Shown here piece by piece: positions 35,757-43,833 of a stretch of DNA of 58,967 nucleotides. The notes under the pieces were generated by a model. It was not told where the DNA came from. It did no database searches and saw only the letters and a program-made list of their open reading frames with translations. Made by a program: the position numbers and the translations under genes. Position 1 is the stretch's first letter. Each line of letters starts with the position of its first letter. The DNA lies in NCBI GenBank assembly GCA_028867785.1, contig JAGWFS010000011.1, forward strand, positions 1 through 58,967, read 5' to 3'. This DNA is from Nitrososphaerota archaeon (GTDB taxonomy: Archaea; Thermoproteota; Nitrososphaeria; Nitrososphaerales; Nitrosopumilaceae).

Positions 35757-37301
35757 TTACTGTATTGTCACAGTAACAAATTGCGATACTGTGACGTCTT
35801 GGTATCTTGCGCTGATTAACACTTTGTAGGTTCCTGAAAGGGCAAAACTGTCTGCAGACATGTTTACTGATACGGTCTTTTGCTTGTCTAGTATCACATC
35901 TTTATCAGAAGGGGTGACCCTCAAGTCTTGAGTACTGGCTGTTTGCTGTGTCATTATATCGACAGGCCCGCTCATCTGTTCATTTGGACTCAGTGTTACA
36001 TTGACAGTACCGTTCTGTCCTCTGTGCAGGGTAACGTCTGTGGTAGACATATTTTGAGAAAATGGAAGCGGTACGGTAGAGTCAAGCACTCCTATGTTGT
36101 TTTCAACCCACTCTGGGAACCATACCTTGTTGTGTGAAACTGTAAAGGCAAGCACTTGTGCCACTCCGCAGTCCGTTTGGGTGCCACAATCTGACCAGTT
36201 GGGGTTTTTCGATGGAACTAGGTATTCTACAAGGGTTCCTTTTGCTGGATCAAAGACTGCAAGTGTGTTTGCCACCTGTTCATTAAACCACAGTCTTCCC
36301 TGATCATCGAACTGACTCCAGTATGGCCTTGTGATGGGCGTCTTGATCAGTCCTGAGGCGTTACCATATGTTGAAATTTGTGGTACGGATGTGATGTATT
36401 TTGTAAATTGCTGAGACTGGGGATTGAAACTAATGAACATGCTGCTTGCGGTATCTGTTATCCATATGATGCCGCTAGGTCCAATTGAGATTCCATTTGG
36501 GGCTAGTATCCCGGAAGGAAGTGTATAGTTGGAGAACTGCGAAGTTTGCGGGTCGTATCTTACAAGTTCTCCTCCCAATTGATATGTCCATACGGCATAC
36601 CATATTTTGCCTGAAGAGTCGGCTGACATGTCACTTGTAAAGTTGTACACGCCAGGGGAGTTGACGTCTATTGTCTTTAGGTTATTTCCTGTCTGTTCTG
36701 TACTGAAAATGGAAATTTTTCTTCCCGTAAAGTCATTTACAACCAAATCCGAACCATCCGGTTTGAGAATCTGTGGAAACGCTTCTGACTGACCCTGCGT
36801 TTTTGGAAATACGAAACTAGAATAATTTCCTATCTTTGTGTTGAATTTCCACATCAGGTTGTGCTGTGAATCGCTAAACCAAATATTTCCATCCGGTTCG
36901 TAGTATATTCCCCACACCATTGATTTTTCTCCCTTTTGCCATAGGGGATTGTTGAACTCTTGGAATGTATTCGTAGTAGGATCAAATTTTGCAATGTTTC
37001 CCGTGTTGGTTTCAGCAAACCACACATTTCCGGACGGATCCGTAGTGATGGCTAGTGGCTGTGTACATAGAGTGGGAATCTTGAACTCTGTGATGTATTT
37101 GGTTGATTTTGTCTCGTTCTCGCTTTGACAGAAAGTAGTCCACTTGTCTGGCGGATAGTTGTCTTCAGGAGTTCCAGTCAGTGCAGCATGCTGTCCTTGT
37201 GGATTGGACTTGAAAAAACCCGCTCCCACAGCGGCCACCGTTGAAAGTATGAAAACTGCCATAAATCCAATAGCTAAAAGCTTCTTGACGTTCTTCTTCA
37301 C
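35757..37301 (-). CDS. Secreted Vgb-like beta-propeller protein
   Basis: This 514-residue protein has a signal or anchor helix (LLAIGFMAVFILSTVAAVGA) and a seven-bladed propeller with ITTDPSGNVWFAETNTGNI-type blades as in virginiamycin B lyase-like (streptogramin lyase) proteins. The last 110 residues form an Ig-like domain (VTLHRGQNGTVNVTLSP). A surface role is likely; lyase activity cannot be claimed. Start GTG 37301 has a TATA-like element about 27 nt upstream and shares a divergent palindrome at 37355-37379. Confidence 0.75.
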   Translation of the reverse strand: MKKNVKKLLAIGFMAVFILSTVAAVGAGFFKSNPQGQHAALTGTPEDNYPPDKWTTFCQSENETKSTKYITEFKIPTLCTQPLAITTDPSGNVWFAETNTGNIAKFDPTTNTFQEFNNPLWQKGEKSMVWGIYYEPDGNIWFSDSQHNLMWKFNTKIGNYSSFVFPKTQGQSEAFPQILKPDGSDLVVNDFTGRKISIFSTEQTGNNLKTIDVNSPGVYNFTSDMSADSSGKIWYAVWTYQLGGELVRYDPQTSQFSNYTLPSGILAPNGISIGPSGIIWITDTASSMFISFNPQSQQFTKYITSVPQISTYGNASGLIKTPITRPYWSQFDDQGRLWFNEQVANTLAVFDPAKGTLVEYLVPSKNPNWSDCGTQTDCGVAQVLAFTVSHNKVWFPEWVENNIGVLDSTVPLPFSQNMSTTDVTLHRGQNGTVNVTLSPNEQMSGPVDIMTQQTASTQDLRVTPSDKDVILDKQKTVSVNMSADSFALSGTYKVLISARYQDVTVSQFVTVTIQ

Positions 37302-37354
37302 AGAAAAAGGGCGGTTTTTACCTTGTTATATCTTATACGCAGTTTCTAGTCTAA

Positions 37355-37379
37355 CTTGTATCGTATCTAACGATACAAG
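37355..37379. promoter_or_regulatory. Perfect 10-bp-arm inverted repeat between divergent genes
   Basis: CTTGTATCGT-atcta-ACGATACAAG is a perfect inverted repeat with 10-bp arms and a 5-bp centre. It lies in the 108-bp gap between the propeller gene (minus, start 37301) and the small gene at 37410 (plus). It ends just before the plus-strand TATA-like AATATTAAAC and about 20 bp behind the minus-strand TATA. This is a strong operator candidate that could control both directions. Confidence 0.7.
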
Positions 37380-37409
37380 ACAAATATTAAACATAAACAT
37401 GAATATTTT

Positions 37410-37640
37410 ATGCCAAATGAAGACGATCTAGAACGGCTACATCTCTTAGATGTGGTCATGAATAAAGGAATCAGTATACTCTCAAGGGACGAGCTTGAAC
37501 GCCTTTATGATCTTCTTGAACAAAAGGACTATAGTCATGATGCAAAAGCGCAAAAATCAAAGAAAAAACTTCTCAAGAAAATTTCTATTGCAATTTATGA
37601 TTACGACGTAAAATATGGCAATTCATTTAAAACAAGCTAG
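37410..37640 (+). CDS. Small helical protein of unknown function
   Basis: This 76-residue protein is charged and helical (DELERLYDLLEQKDYS). It starts at ATG 37410 with a TATA-like element about 23 nt upstream. It is 15 nt before a DedA-type membrane protein and could be its partner. No family recognised; it lies beside the palindrome at 37355-37379. Confidence 0.6.
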   Translation: MPNEDDLERLHLLDVVMNKGISILSRDELERLYDLLEQKDYSHDAKAQKSKKKLLKKISIAIYDYDVKYGNSFKTS

Positions 37641-37655
37641 GAGAAAGGTCAGGCG

Positions 37656-38150
37656 ATGTTATCCGATGTCCTCCACGCAGTATTTCATGATACTCTGTTC
37701 GTAAAATATGGTCTTGCAGGTCTTTTTTTCAATGGGATGTTTTCCTCGTTTATTCCAATTCCAACCGAAGTCACAACCTCGACTTTACTTTTGGGCGGAG
37801 TAAATCCAATCCATGTCTTCCTAGTCCTGACTGTCGGCTCAATCATTGGGGGATACATTGCATATTATCTTGGATATAATGGGCGGCTGATAGGAAGACT
37901 GCGAAAATCTACTCCAAAATACGAACAAAAAAGCATGAGCATAATGACAAAATATGGATGGAGCACAATAATTTTCTTTTCTCCGTGGATACCTATACTG
38001 GGAGATATAATATCGATCATAGCTGGCACAAAGAAATACAACATTGTAAAATATTCGATCGCAATGACTGCGGGAAAGACAGTAAAATCAAGCGCAATTG
38101 TATTTTTCAGCATCCATTTTCTGCACTGGCTGCTCAACATTTTGCATTAG
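37656..38150 (+). CDS. DedA/YqaA-type membrane protein (VTT domain)
   Basis: This 164-residue protein shows the DedA/VTT layout: helix, then FSSFIPIPTEVTTSTLLLGG (membrane re-entrant with conserved PxPxE), GGYIAYYLGY, and FFSPWIPILGDIISIIAGT. VTT proteins act in lipid scrambling or phospholipid transport across membranes. 24 nt upstream of the aminopeptidase. Confidence 0.8.
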   Translation: MLSDVLHAVFHDTLFVKYGLAGLFFNGMFSSFIPIPTEVTTSTLLLGGVNPIHVFLVLTVGSIIGGYIAYYLGYNGRLIGRLRKSTPKYEQKSMSIMTKYGWSTIIFFSPWIPILGDIISIIAGTKKYNIVKYSIAMTAGKTVKSSAIVFFSIHFLHWLLNILH

Positions 38151-38173
38151 ATTAAAGGTATATTACTTGTCTC

Positions 38174-40678
38174 TTGGAACCGATTGCTGTGAGAACAGTT
38201 TTACCGATTAATTATGATCTGGAGTTTGAACCAGACTTTGGCAAGTTCAAATTTAGAGGAAAGGAGAAAATCAAGGTAAAAATATCAAAACCGACACGGC
38301 AGATTGTCCTAAACGCGGCAGAACTTGAGGTTGATAGCTGTACGGTATTATGGAATGAAAAAAAATTAAAGGCAAGAGTTCGACTTGATGAGAAAAATGA
38401 ATGGCTAACTCTAAACCTGCCTGAAAAAATATCTGGCAAAGCACTAATTCTCATTGATTTTACAGGCACACTAAATGACAAACTAGTCGGATTTTACAGG
38501 AGCAAATATGAATACAAGGGAAAGGAAAGGCACCTTGCAACCACCCAGTTTGAGGCAGCTGATGCAAGACGGGCGTTTCCATGCTGGGACGAACCTGAGG
38601 CCAAGGCCACATTCGACGTGTCTCTTGTGGTGGATAACAATCTTGCAGCGATCTCAAACATGCCGGTTGTATCAAGGAAAAGGCTTGGCAAAAAGACTCT
38701 GTTTAGATTTGAGCAAACCCCGGTCATGTCAACATATCTTTTGTATCTTGGAGTTGGAGACTTTGAGGTTCTGCAGAGCAAGCTGGGAAAGACACTTGTT
38801 AGAATTATCACAACTAGGGGCAAGAAACAGCAAGGCAAGATGGCTCTTGTGTTTACAAAACAATTCCTGTCGTATTTTCAAAACTACTTCAAGATTCCAT
38901 ACCCACTGCCAAAACTTGACATGATTGCAATTCCTGACTTTGCATCTGGAGCGATGGAAAACTGGGGGGCCATCACATTCAGGGAGACCGTACTGCTCTA
39001 TGATCCAAAAACGTCCTCTACTGATACTCTGCAACACATTGCAGAAGTGATAGCGCACGAGCTTGCACATCAGTGGTTTGGAAACCTTGTAACAATGAAG
39101 TGGTGGAACGATCTTTGGCTAAACGAAAGCTTTGCAACATTCATGGCTACAAAGGCAGTAGACAAGATTTATCCGGGATGGGACTTTAGGGATCAATTCC
39201 TGATATCTGAGATGACGGGCGGCCTAAGTCTTGATTCGCTCAAGTCCTCTCATCCTATAGATGTAGATGTAAAAAGCCCTGCCGATGTTCGACAGATATT
39301 TGATGAGATAAGCTACAACAAAGGTGGAAGCGTGCTCATGATGCTGGAAGATTTCATCGGACAAGAAAACTTCAGAAAAGGTCTTTACAGCTATCTGAAA
39401 AAACACGAGTATTCTAATGCGACAACTGAAGATCTATGGAATTCTCTTGGATCTGCGTCAAGAAAACCCGTGAGACAGATGATGGATACTTGGGTAAGGC
39501 ATATTGGATATCCTATAATCGAAGCTACTGCATCTGGGTCTGGGATAAAACTATCACAAAAGAGATTTTTACTTGAAAATAAAACTAAACCGCAGCGTGG
39601 AAACTGGATAATCCCGATCTCTGTTAGGATGGAGGATAAAGTTGTCACAAAAGTGATGCGTAATCCTATCAGTATACAGTACGGTGGCAGTTGGTTCAAG
39701 GTAAATGATGGGCAGAAGGGCTTTTACAGAGTAAAATACGACGAAAATTCTCTGGAAAAGCTTGGAAGACTTGTAGAGGAAAAGAAGATATCGAATCTTG
39801 ACCGATGGAGCATACATCATGACCTGACCGCACTTGTGCTCTCAAACCAGTATCCTCTCAAACACTATCTAGAGTTTGTCAGACATTATGAGGAAGAGGA
39901 CGACTATGTCGTACTGTCAGATATTATAGCATTTCTGAATTTCCTGTATGTCACGCTTTCAGGAGAGAAATTCTGGGACGAGATAAAAGAGTTCAACCAA
40001 TATTTCATGAATGTAATATTCCAAAGATCTGGATGGGATCCGGTAAAGGGGGAAAAACCGACACATGCCCTATTGAGAAATTCGTTGATAGGCTCGCTTG
40101 GAAGACTCGATGACAAGGATATATCGTCTGAGGCCCAGTCAAGATTTTCAAACCTACTCAAAACTCATTCCTTGAATCCTGATCTGAGAAGCTCGGTATA
40201 TTCCACGGTTGCATGGAATGGTAATTTGAAAACGTATCAAAAGCTAGTAAGCATGTATCGTCAGGCCAACACGCAAGAAGAAAAGGTAAGGTTTCTGGGA
40301 TCACTTGCAAACTTTAAAGAAAAACAACTACTTGAAAAAACACTGGCCTTTACACTCTCAAAAGATGTCAGGACACAGAGTCTGTTTGTCCCGATTGCAA
40401 GGATGATAACAAATCCGTATGGCAAAAACTTGGTGTGGCCATGGATACGAAAGAACTGGAAGGGGCTAGTCAAGAAATTTGGTGTGGGAAATCCATTGCT
40501 AAACCGAATAGTTGGAAGCGTATCTGTAATGGCCGACTTGGATAAAGAGAGAGAAATTCAAAAGTTCTTTGCAAAACATCACGTTCCTGGAACCGAGATG
40601 AAACTTGCCCAGAGCCTTGAAAGAATTCGCATCCATGCAAAATTTCTTGAAAATACAAGAAAAGAATTCGGTCAATAG
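38174..40678 (+). CDS. M1-family aminopeptidase (aminopeptidase N / tricorn-factor type)
   Basis: This 834-residue zinc aminopeptidase has GAMENWGAIT (from residue 259) and the metal site H295-E-L-A-H299 with the third ligand in LNESFATF. Upstream FDVSLVVDNN and the C-terminal ERAP-like helical domain complete the family. No signal peptide is present, so it is cytosolic and trims peptides, as archaeal tricorn-interacting factors do. Start is TTG 38174. Confidence 0.93.
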   Translation: MEPIAVRTVLPINYDLEFEPDFGKFKFRGKEKIKVKISKPTRQIVLNAAELEVDSCTVLWNEKKLKARVRLDEKNEWLTLNLPEKISGKALILIDFTGTLNDKLVGFYRSKYEYKGKERHLATTQFEAADARRAFPCWDEPEAKATFDVSLVVDNNLAAISNMPVVSRKRLGKKTLFRFEQTPVMSTYLLYLGVGDFEVLQSKLGKTLVRIITTRGKKQQGKMALVFTKQFLSYFQNYFKIPYPLPKLDMIAIPDFASGAMENWGAITFRETVLLYDPKTSSTDTLQHIAEVIAHELAHQWFGNLVTMKWWNDLWLNESFATFMATKAVDKIYPGWDFRDQFLISEMTGGLSLDSLKSSHPIDVDVKSPADVRQIFDEISYNKGGSVLMMLEDFIGQENFRKGLYSYLKKHEYSNATTEDLWNSLGSASRKPVRQMMDTWVRHIGYPIIEATASGSGIKLSQKRFLLENKTKPQRGNWIIPISVRMEDKVVTKVMRNPISIQYGGSWFKVNDGQKGFYRVKYDENSLEKLGRLVEEKKISNLDRWSIHHDLTALVLSNQYPLKHYLEFVRHYEEEDDYVVLSDIIAFLNFLYVTLSGEKFWDEIKEFNQYFMNVIFQRSGWDPVKGEKPTHALLRNSLIGSLGRLDDKDISSEAQSRFSNLLKTHSLNPDLRSSVYSTVAWNGNLKTYQKLVSMYRQANTQEEKVRFLGSLANFKEKQLLEKTLAFTLSKDVRTQSLFVPIARMITNPYGKNLVWPWIRKNWKGLVKKFGVGNPLLNRIVGSVSVMADLDKEREIQKFFAKHHVPGTEMKLAQSLERIRIHAKFLENTRKEFGQ

Positions 40679-40680
40679 TT

Positions 40681-40941
40681 TTGAAAACATTCTCAATGTT
40701 TAATAGTGTCACTAGTCAGCAAACGCTGATGAGCACCCCGTCTCCGCAAAAGCTAAAGGCAATAACAGTGATGTTTCTTGTAGCAGGTGCGTGGGGACTT
40801 TCAATGGGTATGTTTTACTTCAAAGACCCGAACTTTCCTCTCACCGCGCTAGGGGTAGTGAACCTAGTGCTTGGAATCTTTCTAGGATTTCGTCAGCTGA
40901 GAAAAGACAATAGCGGCAAAATTCGAAAAAAGGAAAAATAA
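40681..40941 (+). CDS. Small two-helix membrane protein
   Basis: This 86-residue protein (TTG 40681; ATG 40696 or 40729 possible) has two membrane helices (ITVMFLVAGAWGLSMGMFYF and LTALGVVNLVLGIFLGF) and a basic tail. It begins 2 nt after the aminopeptidase stop. Function unknown. Confidence 0.55.
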   Translation: MKTFSMFNSVTSQQTLMSTPSPQKLKAITVMFLVAGAWGLSMGMFYFKDPNFPLTALGVVNLVLGIFLGFRQLRKDNSGKIRKKEK

Positions 40942-40969
40942 AAAGAGATTACACAACACTTTGGAACTG

Positions 40970-40981
40970 TTTTTATAATTT
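40970..40981 (+). promoter_or_regulatory. TATA box of the antiporter gene
   Basis: TTTTTATAATTT is centred about 26 nt before ATG 41001. The distance fits a leaderless transcript. Confidence 0.55.
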
Positions 40982-41000
40982 GATACCATGAAAGTTAGGG

Positions 41001-42281
41001 ATGGTTGACATAAGCATAGGGTCACTGCTCAGAACTGAATGGGTCATTCCAATATTTCTTGGCATGATCTTTCTTGCATCGCTGCTTGCCAAAAAGATTC
41101 GACTGCCGTATACGATGGTTTTGGTAGGTATCGGAATAGCAGTCTCGCTCATACACACGTCAGGATTTGGCATTTTTGATACGTCCAAGTTTCATGTGGA
41201 CCCAAAACTAATTCTGTATTTCATCGTACCACCTTTAATCTATGAAGCCATGATGAAGATAGATCGTGAACAATTCAAGGCAGTGAGACTCTCATCATTA
41301 TTGCTTGCAACCCTCGGTGTAGTTTTTGCAACGCTAGCTGGGGGATTCCTGTTATCGTATGTTGCAGGCCTGCCAACCATAGTTGCATTCGCATTTGCAG
41401 CATTGATTGCACCAACTGATGCAGCAATTGTAATTCAGGTATTCAAACAAGTCAAGGCACCAAAGGCACTGACAACGCTCATGGAATCCGAAGCTAGCTT
41501 TAACGATGCTACAGGCCTTGTCATATTTTCCTCTATTATTGCAATAGCTGCTGCCCAGGGTTCTGTACTAGAGTCCCCTGAGACCATTGGACAGATACAC
41601 GTCAATATACTGGAACAGATGGGGCACTTTGCCCTCGTATTTTTTGGCGGAATAGCAGTGGGTCTTGGATTTGCACTGGGAGCAAGATTCCTCATCAGGC
41701 TAATGGACGAACCCTTTTCAGAGACTGCTCTTTCCGTAGCTGTCTTGTTTGGCTCTGTAGTTGTTGCAAACGCATTACAGCTTTCCGGTCTAGTTGCGGC
41801 TGCTGCGGCTGGCCTGTACTTTGGTAGTCTTGTTATGAAGGGAAAAGGAATAATGAGTGAAAAAACCCAGATGTACAGTTCACACTTTTGGGAGCTGATT
41901 GCATTTTTTGCAAACTCGGTAGCCTTCTTGTATCTGGGGCTTAGCATGGATATGCAAAACATGGGAAAGAACTTGCCTCTGATAGCGATGGCCTTTGGTG
42001 CTGTGCTGGCAGCACGGGCTGTGTCCACATATCCAATACTTGCAGCAACTCACAGGTTTACGCATGAAAAATGGCCCAACGCATGGAGACATGTAATAAT
42101 GTTGGGAGGTATGAGAGGGGCCCTGTCTGTCGCACTTGTGGCAACGCTTCCAGAAAGCAACTTCAAGGATATACTGGAACCTATCACATTCGGAGTGGTT
42201 CTCTCATCTCTCATAGTTCAATATCCTGTACTGTCAAGATACATGAAAAAAGCATTTCCAGAAACCCCCAACGCATCATAA
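41001..42281 (+). CDS. CPA1-family Na+/H+ antiporter
   Basis: This 426-residue protein has about 12 membrane helices. The CPA1 core is clear: LIAPTDAAIVIQVFKQV and ESEASFNDATGLVIFS, with the ND pair of electroneutral NhaP/NHE-type exchangers, then GGMRGALSVALVATLP. It exchanges Na+ or K+ for protons for pH and salt balance. No regulatory RCK/TrkA-C domain follows. Confidence 0.92.
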   Translation: MVDISIGSLLRTEWVIPIFLGMIFLASLLAKKIRLPYTMVLVGIGIAVSLIHTSGFGIFDTSKFHVDPKLILYFIVPPLIYEAMMKIDREQFKAVRLSSLLLATLGVVFATLAGGFLLSYVAGLPTIVAFAFAALIAPTDAAIVIQVFKQVKAPKALTTLMESEASFNDATGLVIFSSIIAIAAAQGSVLESPETIGQIHVNILEQMGHFALVFFGGIAVGLGFALGARFLIRLMDEPFSETALSVAVLFGSVVVANALQLSGLVAAAAAGLYFGSLVMKGKGIMSEKTQMYSSHFWELIAFFANSVAFLYLGLSMDMQNMGKNLPLIAMAFGAVLAARAVSTYPILAATHRFTHEKWPNAWRHVIMLGGMRGALSVALVATLPESNFKDILEPITFGVVLSSLIVQYPVLSRYMKKAFPETPNAS

Positions 42282-42364
42282 TTTACTAGCTAAATTCTAA
42301 TCTGGTGCAAAACCAAGTATTTCTACACAATTTTTAACATTAATGCAATGGCTATTTTTTTAAA

Positions 42365-42487
42365 ATGGTGATTTTGTGCCAATTTCAGACATCAAAAACT
42401 CATGATTTTAAACAGATGGAGTCTAATGTGACAAGTATTGCTAGCCTTTCACACAAAGTGGTGTCATTTGGAGTACTGGACGCATGA
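42365..42487 (+). CDS. Possible 40-aa ORF in the gap before the TPR gene
   Basis: ATG 42365 to TGA 42487 encodes 40 residues (starts MVILCQFQTSK). An AATTTTTAACA element lies about 29 nt upstream. No homologue is recognised, and composition gives no strong coding signal. The rest of 42282-42544 shows only the TPR promoter ACTATATG at 42515-42522. Confidence 0.2.
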   Translation: MVILCQFQTSKTHDFKQMESNVTSIASLSHKVVSFGVLDA

Positions 42488-42544
42488 TTGCCGTAAACTT
42501 AAATCGTCAATTGTACTATATGTAATAATTAACACTAGATCAAA

Positions 42545-43357
42545 TTGACACAAAACCAAAATGAATCTGCTGGCATGATATCGGAAGGCGCAAGCTATGC
42601 AAAACTTGGCAAGCACAAAGACGCCATATCCTTCTTTGACAAGGCCCTAAAAGTTGATCCGCTAAACCTAGATGCGTTATACAACAAGGGGCTGTCGCTG
42701 ATTCAGCTAAAGAAGCACAAGGACGCCATGGCCTCTTTTGAAAAAATACTTGAAAAAAACCCCAGCCATGTACTGGCATTGAACAATTTGGGAAACCTGC
42801 ATGCAGAACAGCAGCAGTTTGAACGTGCGCTAGGTTTCTATGAAAAGGCACTAAAAACAGACCCAAATCATGTTTCAGTTGTATATAACAAAGGAATTGC
42901 AGAAATAGGAATAGGAAAATATGATGAAGCCCTCAAGTGTTTCAATCATGTTTTGTCAATTGAGCCTGAAAACATCTCTGCTACTTACTTTAAGGGCCTC
43001 GTACTTGGAAAACAGAAAAAACACGACGATGCGTTACCATGTTTTGACAAAGTGATGGAAAAAGATCCGGAAAATTTCGAGGCCGTATTTTACAAAGCAA
43101 CAAGCCTTGCAGAACTTGGCAAACATCAAGACGCAATCGTTTTGTTTGACAAGGTTTTAAAAGAAAGTCCAAAAAACGGCACGGTGATTTATTCAAAATC
43201 TAGAAGCAAGGCAGAGCTGGGCGATGATCGTGAAGCCCTTGAGCTTCTTGCACAGGCCATATTGTATTATGGAAAGACAATAAAGGGATGGGCAACAAAG
43301 GACTCGGCATTTAATAGGTTTAAAGATGATCTGCGATTCAAGGCAGTTGTGAAATGA
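42545..43357 (+). CDS. TPR-repeat protein
   Basis: This 270-residue protein consists of about seven tetratricopeptide repeats (DAISFFDKALKVDPLNLDAL, then similar 34-residue units with Gly/Ala, Tyr and Pro at the usual places). It is a protein-interaction scaffold. Start is TTG 42545, 26 nt after ACTATATG. It is followed by the SHOCT-domain gene after 1 nt and lies upstream of the tubulin-like gene. Confidence 0.88.
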   Translation: MTQNQNESAGMISEGASYAKLGKHKDAISFFDKALKVDPLNLDALYNKGLSLIQLKKHKDAMASFEKILEKNPSHVLALNNLGNLHAEQQQFERALGFYEKALKTDPNHVSVVYNKGIAEIGIGKYDEALKCFNHVLSIEPENISATYFKGLVLGKQKKHDDALPCFDKVMEKDPENFEAVFYKATSLAELGKHQDAIVLFDKVLKESPKNGTVIYSKSRSKAELGDDREALELLAQAILYYGKTIKGWATKDSAFNRFKDDLRFKAVVK

Positions 43358-43358
43358 C

Positions 43359-43658
43359 ATGTCAGATGACTTTGTAAAAAACATAAAGACACTTCTTGCC
43401 TCAGGCAAAGGAGACGCAAAGAGGCTGATGGAAATACTTGATTTTGTAAAACAATCCAACCCTGTATACATGTCAGATTACAAATATGTGCAAAATCTGA
43501 TATCTGATGAATCAAGTAACACCAAGATGGAATCTGCAGATGCCCGACCTGAAATTAAATTGGAAGACCAGATAGCACTTCTTAGGATGAGACTTGCAGA
43601 GGGGAAGATTACAATAGCCGAATTCAGGGAACTGAAAAAGACCATAATAGAATCCTGA
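43359..43658 (+). CDS. SHOCT-domain protein with an N-terminal domain shared with 49416-50201
   Basis: Residues 1-50 (MSDDFVKNIKTLLASGKGDA, then RLMEILDFVKQS) are clearly alike to the N-terminus of the membrane protein 49416-50201 (MSDDAIKIIQSLIDSKKGD, then RLHEILNKLQQG). The C-terminus is a SHOCT motif (LLRMRLAEGKITIAEFREL), a short helical oligomerisation or docking module. It is cotranscribed with the TPR protein (1-nt gap). The function is unknown. Confidence 0.75.
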   Translation: MSDDFVKNIKTLLASGKGDAKRLMEILDFVKQSNPVYMSDYKYVQNLISDESSNTKMESADARPEIKLEDQIALLRMRLAEGKITIAEFRELKKTIIES

Positions 43659-43805
43659 ACTCTCTAAAGGATGATTTCTTCCTAAATTTTAAATTCAGAA
43701 ACCGCATTTGTCATACAATGCAGCAAGTAACTGGCAAAACCTCGTTTTTATGTCTACAACAATCAAGTATGGGCTTTACAATCTTACACTCTAGGATTAA
43801 AGTGA

Positions 43806-43812
43806 GTATATC
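43806..43812 (+). promoter_or_regulatory. TATA-like element of the tubulin-like operon
   Basis: GTATATC is centred 25 nt before TTG 43834, so the tubulin-like gene probably has its own leaderless promoter. The 175-nt gap 43659-43833 shows no other feature. Confidence 0.45.
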
Positions 43813-43833
43813 ATTGTTATATGGTGATTAGTA

